DNA from: Marinicella litoralis
Lineage (GTDB): Bacteria; Pseudomonadota; Gammaproteobacteria; Xanthomonadales; Marinicellaceae
Direction: 5' to 3'
DNA length: 64,000 bases
NCBI RefSeq assembly: GCF_002591915.1
Contig: NZ_NIHB01000006.1
Span: 1 to 64,000, forward strand
Shown here: positions 1 to 9,315 of the stretch, one piece after another
Layout: each line of letters starts with the position of its first letter
How positions within the stretch are numbered: the first letter of the stretch is position 1
Position numbers and translations under genes: made by a program
The notes under the pieces: model-generated
Database searches by the model: none
What the model saw: only the letters and a program-made list of their open reading frames with translations
What the model was told of the DNA's origin: nothing

Positions 1-122
1 CAATTGTAGAAAGTGCCTTGTGAGATGTTTAGCTGGCGGCAAATATCATCGACTTTGACTCCAGACTCGTGCTGTTTGATGGCGCCAATGATTTGTTCTT
101 CTGTATAACGTTTCTTCTTCAT
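1..122 (-). CDS. IS3-family transposase OrfA, N-terminal part
   Basis: Only the first 40 codons lie in the window; the gene continues past base 1. The protein begins MKKKRYTEEQIIGAIKQHES and continues with a helix-turn-helix ending in SQGTFYNW-like sequence, which is the typical N-terminus of the DNA-binding OrfA protein of IS3/IS407-type insertion sequences. A strong ribosome binding site (GAGGAG) sits just upstream of the ATG at 122. OrfA normally acts with a frameshifted OrfB integrase to move the element. Whether OrfB is intact cannot be seen here. Confidence 0.85.
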   Translation of the reverse strand, partial: MKKKRYTEEQIIGAIKQHESGVKVDDICRQLNISQGTFYN

Positions 123-196
123 AATGAGATCTCCTCAATATTAGTTTAATTGGAAATCTCATCCTTGTCATGGTTCTGTTTTTGGGGGAAAGGTCA
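1..196 (-). mobile_element. Left part of an IS3-family insertion sequence
   Basis: The element includes the OrfA start and its upstream leader. Read on the minus strand, the outer end appears to be TGACCTTTCCCCC at 196-184, which resembles the terminal inverted repeats of IS407-like elements (known for that group, recalled rather than searched). The other end and the target duplication lie outside the window, so the boundary at 196 is inferred. Confidence 0.6.
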
Positions 197-438
197 GGTA
201 ATTGTAAAGGAATGTTTTCTTGACATAGGATAATTATAACTGATTAATCATTTGTTATAACTGGTGTAAATACCTGTATTAATTAAAATAAATAAGCTGA
301 GGACAGGCATCGCATTTGGTGTACCTAAAGTAACTGCTAAAACCAAGGACATCCTTCGATTTAACAGCCATTGAAGCGGAACAGAGCCATAGCCTGATTA
401 AAACCATTTAAGCCAGCTGATGGCTGGAGCCAGTTAAT
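197..438. other. Intergenic region with nested dyad
   Basis: No gene is seen. At 234-260 a 7-base inverted repeat (TTATAAC / GTTATAA) encloses the 10-base palindrome TGATTAATCA at 241-250, a plausible protein binding site. A stretch at about 203-236 (AAAGGAATGTTTTCT core) recurs near 7433-7466. A short hairpin CCAGC-TGATG-GCTGG lies just before the next gene. Confidence 0.4.
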
Positions 439-738
439 GTGAATGATTTAAAAATATATTATCACTCTGAAAAAGATGAATACTTTGTCCATCATGATGT
501 CAGCAAGATTCATTACATTGAACTTGATTTCAGAAGAAAAGAAGTCAACTGGAAATTTTACCTCACCCTTCCTGAGGGCATGCATTGGAAAGCCGGTGAT
601 CAAATGGGTGGATTAGGTTGTGATCATCATGTCAAAACACAAAGTTTTGAAGAATTCATTGAAAAACCACACCTGGAACTCCCGCCAGAAAAACTTTCTG
701 AAGCGTTAAAGTGTATGGGTACCCCGGAAAAAATTTGA
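439..738 (+). CDS. Hypothetical protein, 99 residues
   Basis: I do not recognise a family. The frame opens with GTG at 439; an in-frame TGA at 418-420 closes it upstream and no ATG precedes the conserved-looking part. The protein is soluble, acidic to neutral, rich in aromatic residues and His (a GCDHH stretch near residue 62), with no signal peptide or membrane segment. It stands alone between the insertion-sequence end and a convergent serine hydrolase gene, so context gives no function. It could be a single-gene cargo of the kind found near mobile elements. Confidence 0.5.
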   Translation: MNDLKIYYHSEKDEYFVHHDVSKIHYIELDFRRKEVNWKFYLTLPEGMHWKAGDQMGGLGCDHHVKTQSFEEFIEKPHLELPPEKLSEALKCMGTPEKI

Positions 739-852
739 AAACAGATTCAACTCATGTCATTCATGTTTATTATTATGGCTAAGTTAAATTTAATACCACT
801 CAAAGTAAATCAAATGGGCCATGGTCATTGAAGCCCATTGATTGTTGCTTTA

Positions 853-1983
853 TCAGCGTTCAGATCTGAACAGATATTCATGTAACTTGGGTGATGAGGG
901 GTCGAGGATTGTGATGGCATTGATCATGGCTTTCATGGCAAAATCACTGGGACCATTAAGCAATATGACCACACCATCTTGAGTGGCTGGGTAGTAGTAA
1001 GCCAATGTGATTAATGACCAATCTGAACCGCCGTGGCCAATCAAGCGACCGCCCTTGAATTCAGTGACGTTCCAGCCCAGTCCATAACCCTGGCGGGAAG
1101 GGCAGTGGGCATTGGGTAATTTTTCACACTGAAATCCTTTGACCAACGGTTGCTCTGCTTTGATGGTATTTATTTGTTGTTGTAGCTCAGAATTGAGACC
1201 GCTGTTATTCATTGACCAAATCAAAAACCTACTCAGGTCTTGGACCGTGATAACCATGCTACCTGCTACTGAAGTGGTGCCTTCATTTGAACACCACCCG
1301 CCAGGACGACAGTAATGTCCATAGAATTCACCGCCTTTATCCAGCGCCTGGGCAATGTCATGGTACAGGGCTTTATTAACGCTCATGGACACATTCGACA
1401 TGCCAGCAGGTGTGAACACATATTCTTGAGCCAAGGCTTCAAATGACGTGTCCAATTTGTTTTCAATGAACTTGGCCAGGTATTGAAAGCCTTCACCGGA
1501 GTAGCTGTAATGAGTCCCAGGAGGGTTGATGAATTTTAATTTTCTATCCTCGCTGAAAAAACGCCAATTGGCAAAGCCCGTGCTGTGGGTCAGCACCATA
1601 CGTGGGGTTAGTTTTAGGTGGCGTTCATCATCGATGATATCTGGGTCAACCCAATGTTCTGACATGGGTTCATCTAAGTTTATTTTTCCCGCTTGAACCA
1701 ATTGCAATACCGTTTGTGTGGTGACGAGCTTGGTGATGGAGCCGACATCAAACAGGGTGGTCTCGGAGGCTGGTATACCCGGTGCTTGTTGACCATAATG
1801 ACCGGTCCATTGGATTTGCCCTGACTTGATCACTGCTACACCGATGGTGTTGAGCTTGTGTTTTTGTAGGGTTGCCAAAAAAGCTTGGTCCAGTTTTTCT
1901 CTGTGTGGTTGTGAAGCATCTGTGATGTCAGCTTGAATCACTTGACTAAATAAAAACAGTATCAGTACACATGTGTATTTCAT
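853..1983 (-). CDS. Secreted serine hydrolase, beta-lactamase/PBP fold
   Basis: Family known as class C beta-lactamase-like or DD-peptidase-like hydrolases that act on peptides, esters or cell-wall stems. I chose ATG at 1983 because it gives a clean signal peptide (MKYTCVLILFLFSQVIQA) behind a GGGAG ribosome site; the frame is open further upstream but that part has no signal character. The nucleophile motif SITK is at residues 82-85, a tyrosine motif YSG at about 161-163 and HGG at about 325, so the active site looks intact. Likely periplasmic or secreted. The last 20 codons are repeated as a decayed copy near 7220-7286. True antibiotic resistance cannot be inferred from this fold alone. Confidence 0.85.
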   Translation of the reverse strand: MKYTCVLILFLFSQVIQADITDASQPHREKLDQAFLATLQKHKLNTIGVAVIKSGQIQWTGHYGQQAPGIPASETTLFDVGSITKLVTTQTVLQLVQAGKINLDEPMSEHWVDPDIIDDERHLKLTPRMVLTHSTGFANWRFFSEDRKLKFINPPGTHYSYSGEGFQYLAKFIENKLDTSFEALAQEYVFTPAGMSNVSMSVNKALYHDIAQALDKGGEFYGHYCRPGGWCSNEGTTSVAGSMVITVQDLSRFLIWSMNNSGLNSELQQQINTIKAEQPLVKGFQCEKLPNAHCPSRQGYGLGWNVTEFKGGRLIGHGGSDWSLITLAYYYPATQDGVVILLNGPSDFAMKAMINAITILDPSSPKLHEYLFRSER

Positions 1984-2147
1984 GGTTGCGAACTCCCGAT
2001 AATTTTTGATTAATGCTGGTGCCTTTGTGGCTTGGTTTGTATTGAGAACGTTTGGTACGGCTTTTTGATACATTTTATTGGTGATCAACGGGGTCAAAGG
2101 TAATTAATCATCGGGGCCAGTGGTGTTGATTTATTCTAAAGAATAGA

Positions 2148-3602
2148 TTAATTGTAATTCTTTCTGTTACTCCATTTATAATGATCTTTCATGGATTCGT
2201 TCCACTTTGCGAGCTTGAGAAGCATGGCATCGATTTGGTCTTTATCCAACCAAGTGCCATTGACGAAAACACCATCGATTGCTCGGGTGTTACTGATATC
2301 ATCCAGTGGATTTGCATTGAGCAAAATAAGGTCAGCATACTTACCGACACTGACCGTTCCAACCGTGTCTTCGATACCCAGCCATTCTGCTGGTAGACGT
2401 GTGGCTGCCATCAATGTTTCTTCATTCGTCATGCCTGCCTCGACCAATAAGGCCAGTTCATCGTGTAGCGAGAAACCTGTCAGTATTCCAGAAGTGCCCG
2501 CATCGGTGCCTACCAGCATGGGGACACCCGCTTTTTTGAATGCTTTGACCAATGCTTTATGAAAGTCAATAAGGCGCTCAAAATAAGCAATGTTTTCTGG
2601 GCTGGCGTTTTTGTGGTACTGGTTGGATGTTAACCATTTGTCTTGCAAAATCGGGTGTACATATTTCAAAGTATCCATGGTGCGAATTGAATCGAGTGAG
2701 CGGGCCTGGTTCGCTATGCTGACAAGGGCCAATAAGTTGGGAGTGACCCAGGTCCCGTTGTTCTTGGTGATTTCAGCAAAATATTCAGCATCCTGCGCAG
2801 TCATGTTTCTGTTTCTTATTTGTTTTGAGTATTCTTCAGCGTGAGCAACCAAACCGAAATGAGGTACGAATGCCTGTGCGGTTTTGCCTTTAAATGCATC
2901 CGGAATATGTCCAACCACTTTAAGCCCTTGTTTACTGGCTTCATCAATAACAGCTTCGAAAGATTCAACATTTAAATGAGAATAAACTTTCACAAAGTTG
3001 TAACCTTCCGCTTTTAAGCTTCGCACGGCTTGTCTGGCATCTGAAGCTGTATTGACAATTCTTCCACCATTGCTTTGATCCCCACCATTGATGACTGGGG
3101 CCAATGCCATTCGTGGCCCAATGACCTGGCCACTGGCAATTTCATTTCTCTGTGCAAAGTGCGCAACCCGACCATCCAACTCAAACACTGTGGTTACGCC
3201 ATTGGCGACATATGTGGTCATGACGTATTGGGTATCCATGAAGAAGGTAGCGCCTTGGGTGGGTTGGTTACCTTTAAAGTTGATACTCGCATTGGTGTGT
3301 ACGTGCATGTCAATCAACCCAGGTATCAGCCATTTGTTTTTTCCATCTATTATTTCGGCATTGGCTGGAATTTCGCCATTGATGTTCAATATCTTTTTAT
3401 CTTGAATCACTACCGTGGCATTGTTGATGGTTTCCTTGTCTTTTTCCATTGAAATGACATTAACATGGGTGATGGCAAAAGTTTGATTTGAGCCCAATAC
3501 TTTGTTCGTAGGGTTATTCGGCTGCTCGGCTGCAAGGGAACTGCTCGAGATCAATATCAATGTGAATACAGAAAATAAGTTGGTTCTGGGTTTGTTTGTC
3601 AT
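2148..3602 (-). CDS. Secreted metal-dependent amidohydrolase
   Basis: This is an imidazolonepropionase-like member of the amidohydrolase superfamily, 484 residues, which hydrolyses amide bonds using one or two metal ions; exported members of this group often cleave dipeptides or cyclic amides. Visible ligands are HVH at about residue 100, a lysine in NFVKVYS that may be carboxylated, His in VVGHIPD and LVAHAEEY, and Asp in VGTDAG. An N-terminal signal peptide (residues about 1-25, ending SSSLAA) points to the periplasm. ATG at 3602 is preferred over a TTG at 3617 because no ribosome site precedes the TTG. It is in the same direction as the serine hydrolase downstream, 164 bases apart. Substrate unknown. 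Confidence 0.85.
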   Translation of the reverse strand: MTNKPRTNLFSVFTLILISSSSLAAEQPNNPTNKVLGSNQTFAITHVNVISMEKDKETINNATVVIQDKKILNINGEIPANAEIIDGKNKWLIPGLIDMHVHTNASINFKGNQPTQGATFFMDTQYVMTTYVANGVTTVFELDGRVAHFAQRNEIASGQVIGPRMALAPVINGGDQSNGGRIVNTASDARQAVRSLKAEGYNFVKVYSHLNVESFEAVIDEASKQGLKVVGHIPDAFKGKTAQAFVPHFGLVAHAEEYSKQIRNRNMTAQDAEYFAEITKNNGTWVTPNLLALVSIANQARSLDSIRTMDTLKYVHPILQDKWLTSNQYHKNASPENIAYFERLIDFHKALVKAFKKAGVPMLVGTDAGTSGILTGFSLHDELALLVEAGMTNEETLMAATRLPAEWLGIEDTVGTVSVGKYADLILLNANPLDDISNTRAIDGVFVNGTWLDKDQIDAMLLKLAKWNESMKDHYKWSNRKNYN

Positions 3603-3725
3603 TCGAATATTTAGCAATCAATTATATGCTGTAACGGTCGCACGCTGGCAAAGTTACTTTTTTATTCTAAAAAATGCGCGCCTGGTTTTCAGCCTTCGCT
3701 GGACTGACGAACTTTGTGTATTGGA

Positions 3726-3990
3726 TTAGGCTCTGTCCGCTTCAACTCCGCCTGCTTCGCCTACATGGATGTAGGTGTGCCGTGTTAGCAGGACGCAGAA
3801 ACGGCCGCCTACATGGGCAGATAATGTTCCTGACATGATTCTGCATTTCACACGTCCATGTGGGTCATGTAGGTGTGCCGTGTTAGATGGCAGGAATTGT
3901 TTCCGACAATTCTCTGCATTCACCCCGTCCTGGGGATCGACACGGTAGCGGCCGGCTCCGCTTACTTCGGCTTCGCTCAGTATAGGCGAT
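3726..3990. repeat. Palindromic intergenic repeat cluster
   Basis: This stretch holds a perfect dyad CCTACAT-GG-ATGTAGG at 3760-3775 and two copies of the string AGGTGTGCCGTGTTAG (about 3773-3788 and 3869-3884), each followed by related sequence ending in TTCTGCATTTCAC or TCTCTGCATTCAC. It ends with a CTTCGGCTTCGCTCAG motif that recurs at about 49127. The composition is more GC-rich than its surroundings. A minus-strand open frame crosses it but is explained by the repeats. Confidence 0.65.
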
Positions 3991-4113
3991 ACACGTAAGT
4001 CATGCATATTGACTGTGTTTTGAATTAAATCAGGATTAAATCAGGGTTCATACAGTTTTTAACTCACCTCTATCTTTAGAATTTATGTCTTCTATAACAA
4101 CTGGGAGACGGTG

Positions 4114-7100
4114 ATGAGACACTTTTTAACGTGGGTACTTTTGTTGATGGCTTTAAGCGCTTCAGCAACATGTCCGGTAGATACCCCTGCCAGCTGTGCC
4201 ATTGATGATCAACTGGCCAATGGTCGGTGGGATTTAAGTCAAGTCAACGGTCAATATACCTTATTTGGAAGTGAGGTATTTTGTGAATTTTTGAGTGATG
4301 GCTTTTGTGACTTACCCGATGATTACAATCCTGTCTCAGGCACTTTCAATGTTTCCCGACTGGGAGGTTCAGCAGCCAATTACATTGATGTGGCCTGTGA
4401 TGGCAGCATCACCGGACAAGGCCATGAATTGATCAGTGGTACTTTAGAAAAAACCGCTGACATTCAATATGGTTACAGTACGTGTAACGATACCGAACCG
4501 CAGGACATGAACTGGAATGTCACGATTGACCGACAATATGACATCAGCGGCCAGGTCACTGGCGTTGGACAAGTTGATTTAAACTATGAGAATGACACCA
4601 GTACAATCACAATAACAGGCGTATCTGCTTATGGAGTGGATTGTTATTGGTATTCATATAACGCTAGCTTACCTGATTTCGATCTATCCGGTTCAACGGA
4701 ATCGGTCACCTTATCAGGCGCTTATGACCCAATTACCTATCAATGGAGCCCAACCACCATACCCACCAATGGTACGAGCTGGCTGGATGATATTTTGCAC
4801 CGACTGGCATTAAATGACAGTACTCAAGATGAGACGGTACTTGAACCTGAAGGTCACAGTCAGCCTGAAGATCAGTTATACACCACCTACTTTATTCAAG
4901 ACACGGTCACTGTCACTGATCAAATCAATCATGATGCCACGCCTGAAATGCCTAAAGTGCTGGGTGTCATGCTGAATGAACCGGCTCAATACTTACAAAA
5001 CGTTCCGGTGAATACCCAGCTCATTGCTACCATAGACTGGCGAGGACAGCCTCCCGGAGACGTTGAGTTCACTTATGGAGGGGTGGTTGAAACCGTGGCC
5101 GGCAGTGATATTGTAAACTGGGATTTTGATGCTGGCATGCCTGGAGACAGCATTCAAGTGATTGCCATTCAAGGTGACCAACAATCAGTTCCTTACACAT
5201 TGGCTGTTCCCAAAGTCAGCCTGCCACCTTGGGCCGGCTCAAGCGGTGATTGGAACGGTTCTGGCGGCATTGAATATCAAGGCTTGCTCAATTGGCCGAT
5301 TTCCTTGGACACCACCCGCACCCTGAACACGCTGTCCTTGTTTACCGGAGATTGGGGCTTGGCGAACGCTTCTTCTGAATACAATGCCACGGTCTTCTCA
5401 GACGGTGGAGCCGGTCCAGGTGACTTGAACACCCAGGTGACTTTTAAATTTGCGGGTAAAAGCGTTGATTTTCAAATCCAAGGACAAAACACCAGTTATT
5501 TGAGTTGTGAAGACATGAGTACTGATGGTGATGCCACCATTGAAATACCCATCCCGGGCTGGCAAAAAACCTTAAACCCGCTCACAGCCATACCCGGCCT
5601 GCAAAGTGCTGCCTGTGGTTTGAGTGGATTTCTTTGTGATGTGATTCAAAGCGTCGGCATCAAAGCATCAGCCAGCGCCAATGTCTCAGGCACCGGTAAC
5701 TATGCCGGCGACACTGGCGATATTCAATGGACCGGCGGATCGGTCGGAGGCAGCATCAGTGCTCAGGCCGGTGCCGGTATCCGCTTACCCAAACCACTGC
5801 ACCAAGTGGCTGGCGTCAGTGTTTCAGGCGGTGGCTCAGGCTGTATTGATTTTCAAGTGGCCCCGGATTTTAATTTATCGCAACTGGGGGCCCAAATTGA
5901 CCTGTCTGCCCAAGCATTTTTTATGGGGTTCAGTGCATCTGCTGATGAAAGCTGGCCAATAGGTGATGGTTGTGGCGGTCGCCATTTCCAATCACGTGAA
6001 TTAACCGGCGGTGGCTGGGTACCAGTGGATGGCCATTTAGCCATGGCTCAGCAATGGAACAATCAAAACTTACAAGGGGTGGCGGTTTGGTCTGATCCCG
6101 ACCTCACTCAACCGCGTCCGGCCGGCCAACTCAAATACCGTTTTTATGATGGCATGACCGATAGCTGGGGTGCGATTCAATCCATTCCGACTGTTGTTGA
6201 TGTGAACCATTCACCCAGCGTACATTTCGATGAACAGGGGCATCTATTGGTTATTTACCAAAGTAATGATGCGGTCGTACCCACCGACCTTGGTCAATTG
6301 GCTGCCTTTGGCAATGGGTATGAACTGAATTGGGTGTTGATTGATTCAATCAGTACTCAGGTGATTAATGAAGGGCAGCTCACTCAAAACACTCAGCATG
6401 ATTTTGGGCCAAGACTGATTACCAATCAAGCAGGAGAAGTCAGTCTGTTTTGGCAACAAGCCTCGGGCATTGAAGTAACTGGTACAGCGACCGATCCGGT
6501 CAGTATTTATCAACTAGACTGGGATGCCATCAATCAAAATTGGGGATCACAAGTTTTAGTCGCAGACCAGTTAATCAACACCTATGGCTGGACCCCGGCG
6601 GCATGGTCTAATGACACCAAAGTGCTCATGTTAACCCATGATACGGATGCAGATTACAGTACCGCGGATGACCGAGAAATGGTGGTTTACCGACAAGCAA
6701 ATGGCAGCTGGGGAGCGCCTGTGGCTTTGACTGCCAATGCAATAAACGATGAGTATGCGGTGGTTGATTATGATGTGGATGGGCAGGAGCTTATGTTTTG
6801 GCGTGAGGGTCAAGCACTGCAATCTGCCATTGATGGAAGCTTGACTGGTATTATCCCATTACAACAAGCCACTTATATGGATGGTGTTGGTAACGGTTTG
6901 TCCCAAGCTGTTTTGGCACAGCATAACCAGCTGAAAGCGCTGGTCTGGCCCCAAAACACCCAGCTGATGATTTCTGTTCAAGACCATGAGGGCATGTGGC
7001 AACCCAGCACAGACTTATCGCTGACAGTAAATAATGAGGCTTTGGATGTATTCTCGGCTGAAATCAATCAAGGTCAGTTACATTTGGGCTGGGCCAGCCG

Positions 7101-7194
7101 AGAATTTACCGGCAACGGCTATACCGATGTATTAACGCCGCATTTTTCAAAACAGTTATTGTTTGATGAGATTTTCAATCATGGCTTTGAATAA
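4114..7194 (+). CDS. Large exported protein with C-terminal IFxxGFE motif
   Basis: A 1,026-residue protein of unknown function. ATG at 4114 follows a GGGAG site, and residues 1-19 form a signal peptide ending SASA. The N-terminal third is beta-rich with paired cysteines (CPVDTPASC and others). Residues about 495-610 are rich in Gly, Ser and Ala with alternating small residues, as in beta-helix or barrel-like surfaces. The last 400 residues contain repeated W-rich segments (WSDPDLTQ, FWQQASG, GWTPAAWSND, FWREGQ) that look like beta-propeller blades. The chain ends EIFNHGFE, matching the C-termini of two other exported proteins in this window. Probably secreted or surface-located; no catalytic motif recognised. 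Confidence 0.8.
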   Translation: MRHFLTWVLLLMALSASATCPVDTPASCAIDDQLANGRWDLSQVNGQYTLFGSEVFCEFLSDGFCDLPDDYNPVSGTFNVSRLGGSAANYIDVACDGSITGQGHELISGTLEKTADIQYGYSTCNDTEPQDMNWNVTIDRQYDISGQVTGVGQVDLNYENDTSTITITGVSAYGVDCYWYSYNASLPDFDLSGSTESVTLSGAYDPITYQWSPTTIPTNGTSWLDDILHRLALNDSTQDETVLEPEGHSQPEDQLYTTYFIQDTVTVTDQINHDATPEMPKVLGVMLNEPAQYLQNVPVNTQLIATIDWRGQPPGDVEFTYGGVVETVAGSDIVNWDFDAGMPGDSIQVIAIQGDQQSVPYTLAVPKVSLPPWAGSSGDWNGSGGIEYQGLLNWPISLDTTRTLNTLSLFTGDWGLANASSEYNATVFSDGGAGPGDLNTQVTFKFAGKSVDFQIQGQNTSYLSCEDMSTDGDATIEIPIPGWQKTLNPLTAIPGLQSAACGLSGFLCDVIQSVGIKASASANVSGTGNYAGDTGDIQWTGGSVGGSISAQAGAGIRLPKPLHQVAGVSVSGGGSGCIDFQVAPDFNLSQLGAQIDLSAQAFFMGFSASADESWPIGDGCGGRHFQSRELTGGGWVPVDGHLAMAQQWNNQNLQGVAVWSDPDLTQPRPAGQLKYRFYDGMTDSWGAIQSIPTVVDVNHSPSVHFDEQGHLLVIYQSNDAVVPTDLGQLAAFGNGYELNWVLIDSISTQVINEGQLTQNTQHDFGPRLITNQAGEVSLFWQQASGIEVTGTATDPVSIYQLDWDAINQNWGSQVLVADQLINTYGWTPAAWSNDTKVLMLTHDTDADYSTADDREMVVYRQANGSWGAPVALTANAINDEYAVVDYDVDGQELMFWREGQALQSAIDGSLTGIIPLQQATYMDGVGNGLSQAVLAQHNQLKALVWPQNTQLMISVQDHEGMWQPSTDLSLTVNNEALDVFSAEINQGQLHLGWASREFTGNGYTDVLTPHFSKQLLFDEIFNHGFE

Positions 7195-7524
7195 AGAAAT
7201 CAATGGGTTCGGAGTCGGTGATTGTTCTTTATTAGCGTTCAGATCAAAACAGATATTCATGTAACTTGGGTGATGAGGGGTCGAATGTCGCCCATTATCA
7301 TCGCCCATGGCATTTTCAATGGTGCTTGGTTTTTATTGTTGGAGAGAATCAATGGTGGGTTCAATTGATAAGTAGTTTTATTGTTTGAAGCACAGGTTGG
7401 GGCGGGTGTTACTTTGGTTGGACAAGGAGATTTTAAAGGAATGTTTTCTAGATATAAGAAAATTACCGCAATATAAAAAACATGTCTTTAGTTTGGCATT
7501 TATCAACACGATTTTTTAAAGTAT
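7195..7524. other. Intergenic region with remnants
   Basis: Besides the decayed gene end, a second match lies at about 7433-7466 (TAAAGGAATGTTTTCT followed by similar AT-rich sequence), which corresponds to about 203-236 beside the insertion-sequence end. Both matches are in the same orientation as their partners but in swapped order. No gene seen otherwise. Confidence 0.5.
7220..7286 (-). pseudogene. Decayed copy of a serine-hydrolase gene end
   Basis: This stretch matches 839-905, the 3' end and downstream flank of the serine hydrolase gene, at about 85-90 percent by eye. Translated on the minus strand it reads FDPSSPKLHEYLF and then a stop, where the intact gene reads LDPSSPKLHEYLFRSER. 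Upstream on the minus strand the frame is broken by a stop within a few codons, so only about 14 codons survive. Confidence 0.7.
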
Positions 7525-9315
7525 TCAATTACCTAGGATGCTCCCCATTCTTAAGGAAGACACTCTAAATCCGACCATCACCCTAACACTGTAATCGTCG
7601 AAAATTCGATTACCCCAATGCTTTAAATAGTCAACTTCGACAAATGTAGTGGTGCTTCCAAAATGGGCGTCAAATCCTAAGCCTAAGCCAGCATACCTGC
7701 TTCTTTTTTCACCTTCCCATATATTGTCCAATCCCAAAGATCCTTTTGCGTAAACGCCTATTAGGTTTCTGCCAATTCTTTTGGAAGGTGTAAACAAAGA
7801 CAAATCGAATGAGCTGAGGAATTTGCCCTTTTCATTATAAAGTTGGTACCTGTTTTCCATACGACCACTGAATTTCTCACTGATCCTTCCTCGTAATATA
7901 AACCCCAAGGAAGAGGAAGGAATGATGTCATCATTGTCAAGTCTGGTTTCATGAGAAAACCCGAAGGTCATGAAGTTGTATTCTTTGAATTCTTCTCTGT
8001 CACAATTTCTTTTAAAACATAATAAGTTTGGGTTTTTATAGTGATCGAAAAATTGAGGCTTGCCATTGATTAATGAATTCATTGAACGATTATCTTGAGT
8101 GATTGGATAAGCTTTGTTTGGAATCATTTGAGTAACTTCTTGTGTAATTTCTAGCGCCCTTGTTTTATCACCTAAAATCACCAATGTAAAAAAAGACTCT
8201 ATGCTTTTGGATGTTTGTTCAGTCACATATTCAGATGAGGATGGGCAAATGGCAACTGTAAAATATTCATGTTTATTAGGTTCGCATTTGACGTCGAAAA
8301 AATCTAAGTGATTCAATACTACAAACTCATGTTTATTACAATCATCGAAGATGATACATCTGATAGATTTGAATTCAATTGTCTCTTCAATCATTGGCAG
8401 TGATAATACCTTTATACTGGGTTCAGATGTATCCAGTTTCTCTGAGATTTTTTTAATAAATGTTTCAGGTGTTTTTATGAATTTCATTCCAGTTACAGAT
8501 TGAATTTCTGACAATGCTGCTGAAATATTTTCTTGTGAGTGGTCATGGAACTTTATATAGACAGTTTTTTGATCCAGGTTACTGTCACCATATACATAAA
8601 ACTTATTCTCAAATGATTCTAATAGCATCCCTGTATGATTGAAACCATCATGATAAGCCTGATCGTAGTTATGCCTCCTCAATGACCTGTTTAGCCCATT
8701 GTGACCAGCAGAAAATGAATCTTCTAAGAAATGAAGCCCAAATGCTTTTGCTGCCATTGTGACTTGCATGTCTTGTTGATTTTCTACCAGGCTATAAGCT
8801 TCATCAGTCCATTTATTCCATTGCAAAACCGATCTGGGTTGAAAATGAGTTTCGTTGTCTGAGACAAGTTTGGCCCACTGCAGAAATGCTTTTGTCTTTG
8901 TGTTCGTTAAAACATCTTGAAAAATTACATGGCTAGAGTCAACTTTGTTGTCTGAAGTTATTTTTATTATTTCATCTGATCCTTCGATATTTGATAAATC
9001 AGAACAATTTAAACTGGTGCCATTGTTTAGAAACTTACTGTCTTTGTTTATAGATATTTTTTCATAGTCAGCGACCCAATCCCCTGAGAGTGCCACCATG
9101 TGGCTGAAACACAGTTTTATTAATGGATTTTCACAATAAGCGGCATAATCTTCAATTTGTTTCCGGTTCTTTATTTGGCCTTTTATAGCTGCACATGCAG
9201 AATCGTATGCCTGGTAAGTGATGTATGCATGTTCATTGTACTTCCATGCATGGCCGTCAATACTGATGGTTAAACTTAGTATCAAAATAAATATCAACCA
9301 TATTTGTTTATTCAT
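7525..9315 (-). CDS. Zinc phospholipase C-like exported protein
   Basis: A 596-residue protein with signal peptide (residues about 1-22, ending DGHA) followed directly by W-K-Y-N-E-H, the usual position of the N-terminal Trp/His zinc ligands in zinc-dependent phospholipase C and S1/P1 nuclease-like folds. A second signature, FGLHFLEDSFSAGHNG near residues 190-205, matches the HxxxD...H metal site of that family. These proteins cleave phospholipids or phosphoesters outside the cytoplasm. The last 150 residues are beta-strand rich with alternating aromatic residues and could be a small barrel or surface domain, an unusual addition. Its start overlaps the stop of the upstream lipoprotein gene (TGATG), so the two are translationally coupled. 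Activity is inferred from motifs only. Confidence 0.65.
   Translation of the reverse strand: MNKQIWLIFILILSLTISIDGHAWKYNEHAYITYQAYDSACAAIKGQIKNRKQIEDYAAYCENPLIKLCFSHMVALSGDWVADYEKISINKDSKFLNNGTSLNCSDLSNIEGSDEIIKITSDNKVDSSHVIFQDVLTNTKTKAFLQWAKLVSDNETHFQPRSVLQWNKWTDEAYSLVENQQDMQVTMAAKAFGLHFLEDSFSAGHNGLNRSLRRHNYDQAYHDGFNHTGMLLESFENKFYVYGDSNLDQKTVYIKFHDHSQENISAALSEIQSVTGMKFIKTPETFIKKISEKLDTSEPSIKVLSLPMIEETIEFKSIRCIIFDDCNKHEFVVLNHLDFFDVKCEPNKHEYFTVAICPSSSEYVTEQTSKSIESFFTLVILGDKTRALEITQEVTQMIPNKAYPITQDNRSMNSLINGKPQFFDHYKNPNLLCFKRNCDREEFKEYNFMTFGFSHETRLDNDDIIPSSSLGFILRGRISEKFSGRMENRYQLYNEKGKFLSSFDLSLFTPSKRIGRNLIGVYAKGSLGLDNIWEGEKRSRYAGLGLGFDAHFGSTTTFVEVDYLKHWGNRIFDDYSVRVMVGFRVSSLRMGSILGN

Noticed and set aside
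853-1983. Antibiotic resistance by a true beta-lactamase
   Set aside because: The fold and motifs also fit esterases and peptidases, and nothing here indicates drug hydrolysis.
3726-4007. Minus-strand open frame of 93 codons
   Set aside because: It lies entirely on palindromic repeats and has no ribosome site or protein-like pattern.
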